Assembly (NCBI GenBank): GCA_015680685.1
Contig: MNCI01006837.1
Coordinates: forward strand, 805,073 to 866,604
Source: Gnetum montanum
Lineage: Eukaryota > Streptophyta > Gnetopsida > Gnetales > Gnetaceae
DNA length: 61,532 bases
Direction: 5' to 3'
In this document: positions 1 through 10,827 of the stretch, piece by piece
Layout of the letters: every line of letters begins with the position of its first letter
Position numbering within the stretch: the stretch's first letter is position 1
Translations under genes and position numbers: made by a program
Notes under the pieces: generated by a model
The model's database searches: none
Told to the model about the DNA's origin: nothing
What the model saw: the letters and a program-made list of their open reading frames with translations, nothing else

Positions 1-660
1 CCTCATAGTTGTTTATCATGGGATGAAACAATGCGATGTCATTGATTAGGAGGAATGGACTTGGTCCTGATCTTGGAACGATGGGTTAATGACATATTAA
101 TTATGCTTTACATGCAGGATTTATTGTGCCCTGGGTCAGTTACCTCATGTCCCAATCTCTACGATCCCTTTCTATAGTTTGTCTCATCTCACTGTTCGTG
201 TAATTGTAGCTCGTGTCCTGTGTAGCATAGAATTTTCATCTCATTTCGGTGTTATTTACATGTGTGTGTTTTGTGGAGTTAGTGCGGATTACATTTAACC
301 CTTATAGTGCCCACAGACACTTTAAGTGTGGTTACACAAGGGCATTCTAGGTTGGAATTTGCTTTGGGGAGGACCCACTTGTGTAATTTTTGTTGTGATC
401 TTCACTTACGACATAGCTCACACACATCATTTCTTACCCTCAACTTAATTTTCAATTGATTTTCTTTTCCTATTATTAATCCTCTAAATTTAATGTTCCA
501 ATGTACCATTACATACCCTTTTTTCTTATCACCCAAGGTTTTATTGATAAAATCCACACCATTAACATTAATTGTGCCCTTTGACTTAATGAAATTACCC
601 TAGAACATCCTTAGTTCCACCACTAATTTCAAGAAAATCATTAAAAAATTCGATCTTTTT
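1..660 (+). mobile_element. Internal spacer of Athila-like element B
   Basis: This is non-coding internal DNA of a Ty3-type element whose 5' part lies outside the window. About the first 390 bases match, in inverted orientation, positions 5009-5390. A shorter stretch with the motif CTTTGGGGAGGA is shared with the spacer of element K near 54515. In K this spacer lies between the gag/protease remnant and the 3' end, so here it should lie between the missing pol and the env-position ORF that starts at 1247. No open frame is visible. Confidence 0.7.
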
Positions 661-675
661 ATGGTGTCTCACATC

Positions 676-773
676 ACTAGGGACGAGATATCACGTACGC
701 GATATCACGTCTCACATGATATCGCGTATGCGATGTATCATACGCGATATCGCGTCCCCACCACCTATAAATA
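676..773 (+). promoter_or_regulatory. Internal promoter-like block: palindromes plus TATA box
   Basis: Several copies of a GCGATATCGC-type palindrome at 684-757 are followed by TATAAATA at 766-773. The same order, palindromes then TATA box, is seen at the U3 start of the LTRs of element K (50543-50611 and 55293-55361) and of the LTR at 60789. Here it is not part of an LTR: it lies within the element, about 470 bases before the env-position ORF. I infer an internal promoter for that ORF, or a leftover of an old nested LTR. Confidence 0.5.
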
Positions 774-945
774 GGTCACCCCCCACAACACTTAGCATCA
801 TTTTGTCATTCACACGGGGGGGGGGGTTTTGAAATTTTTCTCTACAACTTGCGATTGAGTGACCCTTGCTTTTTTCCTCATATCTCGCTCGCTGCTACTC
901 CGATCTTAATTCCTTTTGAACCTGCTTAAACTTGGAGTGTTCAAC

Positions 946-962
946 TTAGTCATGGGGGAGAG
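946..962 (+). other. Internal polypurine-tract-like motif
   Basis: The motif TAGTCATGGGGGAGAG strongly resembles the 3' polypurine tract used by this family (TCATGGGGGTA directly before the LTR). Related internal copies occur in element E (split by J at 39798/50055) and in K (near 54706). Its recurrence at the same internal place suggests a second plus-strand priming site, by analogy with central polypurine tracts. Confidence 0.4.
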
Positions 963-1246
963 ACACTTGCCGAGAAGTGCCTAAATTTTTTGAAATTTAT
1001 GATTGCCCAAAGGACATCATTTAGGATAATTAACTCTAACACTTAGAATAATTGTGCCTAAAAATCATTCAATCCCTAGGTATACCGGGAGACTAAAATG
1101 GAAACCACCTAAGTCACATGACTCATTATTACAAACTTTTGGGCACGATCACATGTGATAATAAAAGATCATTAATTAAGGCAAGCAGTAAGGTATAACT
1201 TAAATTCCGAAACAACCTTACTAACGCTTGGCCCATGTGATTGCAG

Positions 1247-4023
1247 ATGGCCCCAAAACGTGGATAGCAGGAAGGTCCTACCCAAGGTGGAAGCAAACGA
1301 GCTCGGAGAGGTGGAAGATAAATACCTACCAAAAAACATGCAGAACAGGAGGAGCAATTATTCAGCATCCATCAAGATGAGCCTCCTACCAGATAGTTCG
1401 GGCAAGCAGAAGGAGGAGTTGTTGTAGTGCCTGTACCGGGACAACAACTCACATTGCCCCAAGAATGCGTTCAGGCCATCCATGAGAAGTCCACATTCGC
1501 TACAGTGATTGTGGAGTTGAATTTTGAATCATTTGTAGAGTTTTCTCCTAAGGCCGTTAGGGATCACCTGAAAGGGTCTCCCTTTTGGCCTATCCTCTTT
1601 GAAAGTGGTGCCTAGTACCTAGGAGAAATGTACCAGTTTTGGCACAATAGGGAGCAAGGCACCACTATGAATATTTGTGGTGTGATAGTTGACTTCTCTG
1701 TGCAGGCAATTTTGGAAGTGCTAAACCTTCTAAATACAGGGCCCCAGGTTGCTCGGTTATCTACCCGTTCAGACCCCAATGTGCAAAAGGATTGGTTGGA
1801 GAAGGCTTATGGTAGAGACAAAGCATTTGGAGAATTGACGACAAAAGAGAGAGTTTACTTCAAAATTGGGACGTATCACCTCTTCCCCACAAAGGGCCTC
1901 AAAAGAATATCAACGTATGTGGCTAGAGGATGTGCAGTGTTGATGGGAAAGGTTAATGCTAACCTACCCCATCTATATTTCACAGAGATCTTGAGGCGGT
2001 TCAAAGAACAAAAGACAGGGAAGATGGCACTGCCTTTCCCCTGTCTTATCAGAAAGCTTTGTCGACGTGCTGGTATCTGAGGATACACCAATGATGTCCT
2101 TCGAAAAAAGCTCAAACTGCTTCATATGCTGAATTGCTAAAGGCGCCATCTCCAAGAAAAAGCACTGGCGAAGAGCTGAGACCAGAACAAGAAGAACAAG
2201 AAGAAGAACATGTGGTTGGAACCATTCAACCTCTAGCCACAGGTCCCAGCCAACAACAAGAAGTAGGGCCTAGCACAGGATAGGATCAGCCACCACCACC
2301 GTAAGACTACAGATCGTCGATGAGCCATTGGAGGGCCATCGCTGAGATAGTCAGTTGGGGAAGTTGTGATGACGCAAACCTCTTCTGCGTCATCGATGAT
2401 GCTAGGTAGCCTACTATTTCATTGGATCGCACAAGGGGAGAAATATCCATTCAAATAAGAGGAGGGGAAAGTAGATGGTCACAATAGATCTCAGGAAATG
2501 CGACATCTTTCTAAGTGCAGTTAGAGACTGTTGAAGGGGCCACTGTGGTGGTCATGCAACACTAGAATGCCGCGGGAGCTGTAGAAGTGGTCACTGACCA
2601 CATCAAAGAATCCTTTAATGTACCTGTTGTGACACCGGTAGATCTCTTAGGAGCACGGGATGCTCAAACTCTAGCCGAAACCTCAATGACTCCTGTGAAA
2701 CATGAGGATGTGCTTGACCGATTACTTCAAATGGGACAAGTAATGACATTTTCTGTTTGACATCCCTCAGGATGTTAGAGTTATTCAATTAGACCTCATT
2801 TCCACAAGGGGAAGCTGGTCATATTCGAAGTGAGGGCCGAGCATGCTGAAGTTGAAGTGCAGAAACTACAAGAGCAGCTTGTGGCCTTACAAGTAGCACA
2901 GTAGGATCCTCTACAATTTGTTCCCGAAAACTAGCTAGAAAATTTTAGAATGGAGCAACTAACAAATTTAATAGCAGAGAATAAAAAAGTGATGGAAGAA
3001 AAGGAGACAGCTATTTGGGATAACTCCACAGCACAGGCATAAACCCATGTGCATCTTAAGGCACTCAAGTCCTTACAAGAAGAAAACAAGCAACTGGTTG
3101 CAGAAAATCTTCGATTGACCACTATAGAAAAGCAAACGAATGTTCTCGATGAACATTTTCATCAATTATGAGAATAATTTATCCAGGTCAATCGAGACGT
3201 AAGCTGTTTAGCTAGAGAAAATTGAACTCTCTCAATGGAGGAGGTACGCGCCATTCATCAAAAGTTGGCGATTGAGATAAGCGTGTGGTAGAATGAGGCT
3301 AAACGACATGAAAAGCTGAAGGAGCACTTCTGTGATCAGGTGGGAATGTACAAACAAATCCTAGAGAAGGAGATCCATATGGCCAAGGCCCAAATCAACA
3401 CTATCAGTGCTCAACACACTAATTGGCAGGCCATATTGGACACATATGCCTTTGCCCACCAAGCGGAAGTTAAGAACCGGGACCTGTAGATCTAGGACTT
3501 GACAGAGTACATGGAGTTGGCAGACCTAAGATATGCCAACCTTACCATGTTAACAGTAGGGTGCCTAAGGTCAGAGCTTGAGTAGCAGGTAGCAACCACC
3601 CACATCAAATATGAAGCAAAATTTGCAGAGCGTAAGAAGCTGGTGGAGAAACTGGATGTTGCAAATTCTGAACTTGAGGTGGTAAAAGCAAGCTACTAGG
3701 GACAGAAGGATGTCGCAACCAACTTGGCTCGATGGCTAACAAATTTTCATAAATACAAGGATAAAGCCTGAGCATATGAGGAGGAACAATGGATGTTTGT
3801 GGTGTGGTATGTCAAAGCCAACCAGATGTTCCCGCAACTACCCTATCCGTGGGAAGTGCCGACTCCGTCAAACATCGAAACATTAGCATGGATGGCACAA
3901 GACCCTTGAACTGAAGAGGAGAAGCTCTAGGCCATACTTCAATGTCATCAAGCCTCAAAACCTAGAGCACAAGACAAAGGAAAGGCACCAATGGAGGAGC
4001 CATCGCCACCAGGAACTACATGA
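1247..4023 (+). pseudogene. Env-position ORF, transposon-protein domain plus coiled coil (copy 1)
   Basis: This is a decayed ORF at the place where Athila-type elements carry an env-like gene, after the spacer and just before the 3' LTR. The ATG at 1247 follows TTGCAG, a good 3' splice acceptor. Residues from about 1430 to 2115 resemble the family called putative plant transposon protein (often annotated Transposase_32); the diagnostic end reads FPCLIRKLCRRAGI. A low-complexity linker follows, then a Glu/Lys/Gln-rich coiled coil at about 2820-3780 and a conserved tail containing WEVPTPSN, ending at TGA 4021. I see no signal peptide or membrane segment. Frame shifts (for example near 2110) and many TAG/TGA stops break it. 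Positional stops match Gln in copy 3, so CAG-to-TAG decay is likely. The function of the intact protein is unknown. Confidence 0.75.
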
Positions 4024-4164
4024 GTTCCACATTTTTGTAGTTGTAGCATATTTTGTGTGTTGTGTTTTCCTCCCACAGTGTGGCATTGTCCCATTTCTTT
4101 TTACATCAATAAACCCATACCTATCCACTGTGTAATCACTGTAAATCGAGGACAAGTTTTTATT

Positions 4165-4178
4165 CAGTCGTGGGGGTA
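4165..4178 (+). other. 3' polypurine tract of element B
   Basis: The run CAGTCGTGGGGGTA ends one base before the LTR start TGATGGGACGCG. Equivalent tracts stand before the 3' LTRs of K (55275-55284), E (59063-59071) and H (17781-17793). Confidence 0.7.
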
Positions 4179-5008
4179 TGATGGGACGCGATATCGCATG
4201 GGCCGCGATATCGCATACGCAATATTGCATCATCCCCTGCAATATCATGTACGTGATATCGCAGTCCACCGCAATGTCTACAAATAAGAAGCAGCTCTCT
4301 CTTGTTCAAATCATTAGTTTAGTTCCTTAGTGAAACTCTAGCAGTTTTATCCCTCCAAAGATAGAATTATTTTCCCATGTCTGCCCGCAGTGTGGTGAAT
4401 GTAATTGTACGACATCCTTTATTCGAGTGTGATTTACTTGGACACTCACATGACCAGCAATAAAGATCAAGATTACTTCATCATTGTAGCATTCACTTTG
4501 TTTATTTATTTAATTGTTATTTACTACTTTCATAGTTAATCTCTCTCACCCTTATCTCCTAGAATGCGGAATGAGTACGACTTGATTACGAGCATTTAAG
4601 TGTGACTACTTGGTAACCCAGTGGTGTACCTAGGATCTACACTTGGTAATCCCAGTGGTAGTTGTGCACGAAGTTCAAGATGTGTATGGATGATCAAGGA
4701 ATAGATGCTCATCGCACTTAGGCTAGATTAGACTTTCTTACCCTTTCTCCCCTAGCTTAGCTTAGTTAATATTGTTTTTCTATCGCCTTCAGGAGTAGCG
4801 GTTAGATTAGGAACACATCATACACCTCACTCTAGACTAAACCATACGTGACAAATATAATACTAGTCTAGGTGGGAAGATAGCGAACTGCGACCTAAGG
4901 ATAACTATCTAGGTGCCACAACTAGTCCGTCTACAGAGTTCGACCGGATCGCATGTGAAAACGCTCGTATTCATATGGTTGAGTGTAGGGGTACCTCGCC
5001 ACTCATCA
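4179..5008 (+). repeat. 3' LTR of element B (830 bp)
   Basis: Starts TGATGGGACG and ends ACTCATCA, giving the short inverted repeat TGATG/CATCA. U3 opens with GCGATATCGC palindromes (4184-4265). The TATA box has decayed to CTACAAATA. An AATAAA signal lies at about 4460. A 33-base motif around GGTAACCCAGTGGTGTACC is present about one and a half times near 4610-4660. No primer-binding site follows 5008, which fits a 3' LTR. The next base begins inverted sequence of element A', so B probably inserted into A'; this cannot be tested because the other end is outside the window. Confidence 0.85.
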
Positions 5009-6030
5009 TCATGGAAGTGGGTCCTCCCCAAAGTAGGTTCCAACCTATATGCCCTTGTGTAACCACACCTTAAGATGTCTGTAGGTACTAGAAGGGTTAA
5101 ATGTAATCTATACCGATGCAACAAAACACACACATGTCAATACCATCGTGATGAGGTATGAATTCAATGCTATACAAGAAACGAGTCACAAATACATGAA
5201 CAGAAAGATGGAATGAATTAGAGAAGGGATTGTAGAGATTGGGACGTGAGGTAACTGACTTAGGACATAATGAATCCTACGTGTAAAGCATGATTACGGT
5301 GTCATTAACCCATTGTTCCAAGATCAGGATCAAGTCCATTCCTCTAATCAGTGACATCACATCATTTCATCCAATGATGGACAACCATAAGAGCACCATG
5401 ACAGCAAGGTGTACGATCACTTAGCATTTTGTGCAAGGGAGGAGTGACTTGGAACTTCTTTGTGGCATATTTTTTTGTTTGGCCACTTTGGCACACTTTC
5501 TTCTCCTTCTCTTCTCTCTCTTTTTTTTTTGTTTTTGTTTTTTTTATTGGGTGCCTTTAATACTCTTACTCCCATTTTTTGTTAGATCTACAAGGATCTT
5601 AGTACAACCAAGCTGCATGATAGCACCTACAGATGTCACCAAAAAGAATCCACAAGTTCCCTTGATGTCACACCCTGGTCATTCCCTCTTAGTCCATCAT
5701 TCTTCACTTTGGGCACAATGAACACAAAATTAATTTTAAGTTTCAAAAAATGTCAATAATATCACTATACCCTTGAACAGAACCTCTTATTTGTAGAATG
5801 GATGAGTAGGTATAATGGGCTCACTGTCCAAATAATTGATCACTAGAGACTCGATAACATAGAACACACCTCAACCAATGAGCCACATGAGTCTTTTATT
5901 CATAGATGAGATTACTTATAAAAGCATAAAAAGATAAAAAGACAAAATGAGAAAATAAGAAATTGAAAACTAAAAAACTGGAAAATTAAAAGTTGTAAAA
6001 TTAAAGAAAATAAAAAGTGGTTATTAATCC
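5009..6030 (-). mobile_element. Non-coding 3' spacer of gag-only element A'
   Basis: Read on the minus strand, this follows the gag remnant of A' directly. It matches the K spacer in places, for example GTGTGACATCAAGGGAACTT against GTGTGACTTCAAGGGAACTT near 53789. Protease and pol are missing altogether. The low-coordinate end stops at the LTR of B. Confidence 0.7.
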
Positions 6031-8020
6031 TTCTTGTTACTAGAATGGGGGATATCCCCCATAACTAAACGGTTGAGGATGGAAAGGATTAATAAATGGA
6101 ATATGAGGATCCTTGCATGTTGGAAATATTGGAACTTGGTCATACGTACCCCATCGAGGTTCACACACTTGATTATATTAAGCATAGTGGGGAAATTTAT
6201 AAGATGTGGTTCCCGAATAATGATTTGACCCACTATGATGTTTGTGATCGGAAGATGGTATGCAAGGATCGGTTTGTTGCTCTCCATTCCTGTGTTCATT
6301 GGGTCGTATGATTGTTGGAGTGTTAATTGGTGGCCTTGATGAAGTAACATGAGGTGTTGGGTTCGAAGATAAGGGTGCACCGCAGTGTGGGACTTGTGCT
6401 GAGTTGGAGGATGCAGTAGCCTCAGAATTATGTTGTCCTTTCTTACGGTCATGTTTAAAGAAGGGATACTTTCGATGTTGAGGAGGCCTCTCACTGCTGT
6501 TGGTAGTAGTAGCACAAATAATGTTCTTGGGTTGTTGCTATGGTGTAGACACCTTAGGAACAGTGGGTGACGATGTATAAGGAGAAAAAGGATGAGAATG
6601 TTGAAAGTTAGGAGAAGTGTAGGATGCACAAGGTGGTGGTTGTGTTGGACGCATGGGTTCATAGTATGGAGGATAATGGTACTGTGGTGAGATAGAGTAC
6701 ATTGGCCCAGTTGGAGAAATAGGATGTTGAACAAGATAAGCGTTTGGGTTCGGATAATACAAAGGGTGTCTCCAGTTTAGTGGTGGTCTCCCCCACGACT
6801 GGGATTGTTGCCACTGTGATTGAACACAGTATCTCTGTATGAACTCTGGATGTAACATATTTCCCCAATGCTCATGTAAATGTAACAATATTGGGCATTG
6901 GCCCTTGGGGTGATCATACAGGCATATGTCGCATTCATATGTATGATCGGCAGTTGAGCCCTTATGTTCCTTATCCCTTCTTTCCAAGTGTCTAATGTTT
7001 TTTCCTGCTTCCTGGGTTGTCAAAACTCTATCTCCAATAATGTTGATAAATTCTTCACACTTTTGATACATCCATTCCAACATCTTATTGATCTTTGTCT
7101 CAACTTGTTCTAATATTTTTTGTGTTGGCAAAGATGATGTTTCCACCTTGAGATTGGTTGATTTCTCCTTTTTATGATTATGGACCTTTGTTAAGTTAAG
7201 ATTTTAGTCCTGTTGATGTTTTTCAACACTCTCCCATCTAGCCATATCTACTTCTTCTTTTGCTACCCACTTAATAAGCTCTAGGACTTGATGGGTTCGT
7301 AGTTCGTATAGTTGACCTTGGGCATACATCCCTAGGGTTTCTCTTGTTGCATCACGAAGCCCATAAATGATATGATACATTAGCCTTTCCTCGGAAAGCC
7401 CATGGCTTGGGCAGTTGTTTAACAGTGCATAATATCTTTCTAAGGCCATGTCCAAGGGTTCATGTTGCACTTGTTTCCATTCTTGGATTTGTCTCCTCAA
7501 GGCTGACCCTCTCACATAGGTTTGATATCTTTCGTTGAAAAGTTCTACCATTGTTGGCCAACATCGAATTGATTGGTTTTAATGACCTATACCATACTTT
7601 TGCTTGGCCAACGAGTGTCAATGGAAAGAGCCTAAGTGTTTTCCACCGATTATCAATATTGTTCCATGTACAGGCATCGTATAAGGCTTGTAAATGTTGT
7701 TGCGGATCTGAATCATAGCCTCCTGAAAACTTAGGAAAGTTATTTAAATCAAGCATGGGTAGACAACTTTCCTTTTGATGCCTGCAGGATATTTGAATAG
7801 CCTCATGTATTTCCGTTAAGCTTGTAGTGGCCAGTAGGGGTTCATCGCCACTAGGTATGTTATGCTTTCGTGCATTGGGATGATGTTGGCTTTGTTTATG
7901 TTTATAAGAGATCCCCACCTCGAGTTGCGTACTCCAATCTTCATTGTCATAATATTCGTTGGTTCTCCAATGAATTGCCTCACTATATGTGGCATTATTA
8001 TAGTCTTATAGGAGAGACAT
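6030..8020 (-). pseudogene. gag of element A' (Athila-like), decayed
   Basis: Capsid-type Ty3 gag that would package element RNA in cytoplasmic particles. The ATG is at 8020-8018; an in-frame TAG follows four codons later. The capsid region (about 7800-7210) has the expected blocks FPKFSGG, LRLFPLTLVGQAKVWY, LFNERYQTY and YYALLNNCPSHGLSEERLMY. The frame shifts near 7540 and is broken near 7205. A zinc-knuckle-like motif CDICLYDHPKGQC lies at about 6950-6910 with spacing CX2CX3HX4C, one residue shorter than the usual CX2CX4HX4C. A Pro/Tyr/Gln-rich tail follows. There is no protease, so the element is non-autonomous. Paralogues: K (51481) and E (21325). Confidence 0.85.
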
Positions 8021-8141
8021 GGTTGTAAATTTGTGTGTGATTTAATTAAAATTATTATTATTATTTTTCTGAAAGATATATTGTCAAGGCTTTGTTACAG
8101 TGATATTGTATGATGTAACTAATCTAAATAACTAGCACCAT

Positions 8142-8159
8142 CCCCAACAACGGTGCCAA
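8142..8159 (-). other. Primer-binding site of A' (tRNA-Asp type)
   Basis: On the minus strand TGGCACCGTTGTTGGGGA follows the LTR end with one T between. It differs at a few C-to-T type positions from the TGGCGCCGTTGCCGGGGA site known for Athila/Calypso-type elements, complementary to tRNA-Asp. Confidence 0.8.
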
Positions 8160-8837
8160 TGATGAGTGGCGAGGTACCCCTACGCCCAACCATACAAATA
8201 CAAGCGTTCATGCATGATCTGGTCGAACTCCATGGACAGGCTAGTTGTGGTATCTAGATAGTTACACGTTAATCGCAGTTCGTTATCTTCCCACTTGGAC
8301 TAGTATTGCTTTGTCACGTATGGTTTAGTCCAGAGTGAGGCGTATGATGTGATCCTAAACTAATGCTACTCCTANAAGTCCTACTCATTCCACATTTAAC
8401 AACAGGAATAATAAATGATGATAAATAAATATTAACTAAGAAAATAATAAATAAAAATAAAAATTAATAATAATAATTAAATAATTAAAACTAAGTGAAT
8501 GCTGCAATGATGAAGTAATCTTGATCTTTATTTCTAGTCATGTGCGCGTCTAAGTACGTCACACTCGAATAAAGGTGCTGTACAATTACAAGCATCACAC
8601 TGCAGGCATGCACTTGGGAAAATAATCTAACTCCTACAGAAACAAAATGCAAGGGCTTCACTATGACTACTCAAAAGATGCCTAAATAAGGTGGAAGGCT
8701 CTCTTATTTATAGGTCGGGATAGGCAGCTACATAAATGGGGCCATGTCAACGTAGGAAGGTTGCGTTGATGTGGCCGCATATACGGGGTCCCGTATACAT
8801 AGCCTAGCCAATGCATCAACTATATAGCGCTTCATCA
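8160..8837 (-). repeat. 5' LTR of element A' (678 bp)
   Basis: Read on the minus strand it starts TGATGAAGCGC (at 8837) and ends CGCCACTCATCA (at 8160). It has CTATAAATAAG at about 8705 and AATAAA at about 8530. The palindromes differ from the K type (GTATACGGGGTCCCGTATAC-like). A single N at 8375 marks an assembly join. It cuts element D directly downstream of D's protease. Confidence 0.85.
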
Positions 8838-9180
8838 GTGCCAGTTTTAGTTCTTAGTGGGCCTTAGTGCTAATTTTAGGCCGTTGCAGGTCATAGTTAA
8901 AAGAGATGCTTTTTAATGTTTAAAACATAAGTAAAAATGCAAATAAATTTAGGTTACATGCATAAAATAAAAAAGATATGTTAATTTGCAAAAGAAAAAA
9001 GTAAGGCTATGTGGCTATCATTGCATTTGGTCATAAAGGCAATGGAAGGTTATGGTAAACTTCACATGTGCAGAATCCTTGTAATATTTGCAAGATTAGG
9101 AAATGAGTAAGGCCAACTCTACACAAGCTTATATTTGCCATCCCCTCTACTTAAAATGCTAAAAGGGAGTTCATCCCATA
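8838..9180 (-). mobile_element. AT-rich region after D protease (possible Ogre-type intron)
   Basis: Read on the minus strand this follows the protease of D and has no open frame. A related stretch follows the protease of F (38000-38400). Ogre elements of the Tat clade are known to have an intron between protease and reverse transcriptase. The place and the base composition fit, but no splice pair can be proven because A' interrupts it. Confidence 0.4.
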
Positions 9181-10827
9181 ATTTATCACATTACTTCTTA
9201 TTGTCATCTTTGGTTGTCTTGGATTTTTGCTCTTCATGGCTAGGAACTTCTTCTTGAAGCTTCACTTTGGACCCCTATTCTATGTTCATGTTGTTGACAG
9301 CTAGGGGAGTTGTGTTGTCATCGTGAATGATGATTTCACCTCCCTTGTGAGGAAGATGAATTTCTTGATGGATGGGCAAGGAGATAGCTTGTAATTAAGC
9401 CAACCAAGGTCTTCCTAGGATCAAGTTGAACCTTGGTGTCTCTTCTACCACCAAGAAGTTTGTAGTTGTAGGAAATTGTTTTCCGACCACAAAATCCAAG
9501 GAGATAGACCCCTTGACAACAACTCTTGATCCATTAAAGGACTTAAGATTTGTGATGGTGGTAGGTTGTACCTACTTAGTTAAGCCCAAGAATTAAAAAA
9601 TGGTGCATGGGATGACATTGGTTACTACTCCATCATCAACATGCATCCAATGTATTTTGAATTGTCCTATGCATATGGTTATGAATAGAGGGGTTGTGGT
9701 AACCTCACCACTTTGGGGATTAGCCTTAATTTTGCTATTGTGAAATGTTAAGGGTGTTGACTTTTCCTCCCTTGGTGAGGGAGGAATCATCACTACATGA
9801 ATGGCTTCCTCATTAGTAGGAATATCCTCACTAACAGGTATGGAGATCAGCATTTTGACTAGTGCCTCATGATGTGTGGCAAAAGTCATGATCAGGTCAT
9901 ATAAGCTTAAGGTGGTATTTTGTTGCTTCAAGGATTGCTTAACTTGGTCCATTGCGCTAAGGAAGTTTTTGTCGTTGGTCATGGGCTTGTTGCCCTGGTT
10001 GTGCTTTACTTCCTCCATGCATCCCAAAAGGTGGACTTTAGTTTTATGTTGTGGCTACTGTGACTCCTTTTGATTATTTTGGTTGTGATCTTTAGTTTCT
10101 TCCTATGGCTTGTTGGTTGAAGGAGATAGGGTAGAGGAGGCATAGGTATAGCTAAGATGGAAGTGGGATTTGGTGGACCCACTTCCTTTTGTACCTTCAT
10201 CTATTTGTCTCCCTTATTATCAAGATTTTGCTTATATTTCCTCCTTTGGTTGTTTGAAACTTTTTGGTTGTCAACCATTGGTTGTAAGGAAGAGGAAGTA
10301 GCATTGTCTTTCATAGGAGGTTGTTGTGCAATTGCTAGAGCTATTCAAGTTGTATTGGGATGGGGAACCTTGATGACAAAAGATTTCCTTGGAGGCATTT
10401 GTGATGGTACTCTCACAATGAAAGGAGACCTTGAGCTATGGGAAGCTGAAGAAGCTCTTTCATTGTATAGGGGTACTTTAATCACGAATGGTTCTCTTGT
10501 AGGTCTTCGATTGTTATCAATGTTGAATGCCAAAATAACATAAGGGCTTTCATTGGCATTCAACGAGTCCTTGTAAACTTGCATTGACTAGTTTTGTAGT
10601 CAAATTGGGTTAGAGGCATCTAAGACCTGTTTCCCCCTATCTATCATCCTTTACAGGCCATCCTTCAGCACAAAGAAGAAGTTTGTATCACGACTAGGCA
10701 ATTGATGATAACTATAGAAGTGGTCTACTTTGAAGTATCTAGGTAGTTGAAACACCACTAATTTTGGCCTAGCACTTTTAGACAAGAATCAAGCTAAGTC
10801 ATGTTGCTACCCAAGATGAGTACAACA
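9180..10827 (-). pseudogene. gag 3' end and aspartic protease of Tat/Ogre-like element D
   Basis: Minus-strand coding remnant. From high to low coordinates: a gag tail with YFKVDHFYSY and FFFVLKDGL (about 10760-10630); a linker with repeats of the type FVIKVP/FIVRVP (10584-10345); then the retropepsin region at 10027-9200. The active-site region reads HVDDGVVTNVIP where a DSGA or DTGA motif is usual; downstream blocks LKSFNGSR and NLILGRPWLA support the protease call. Stops and frame shifts are common. Element F has a parallel copy at 38400-39600 with DDKATTNVIP. Pol of D is missing because A' cuts in. Confidence 0.75.

Noticed and set aside
1876-2155. Minus-strand ORFs opposite the transposon-protein domain
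   Set aside because: Shadows of the plus-strand frame, which has clear family motifs.
5431-5721. 96-codon ORF with a hydrophobic start
   Set aside because: The hydrophobic stretch comes from a TTTTTT/CTTCTT tract in retroelement spacer and has no counterpart in K.
6024-6734. 236-codon minus-strand ORF beside the gag tail
   Set aside because: It overlaps the recognised gag frame in another phase and is His/Leu-rich by composition. Only the gag frame continues from the knuckle motif.
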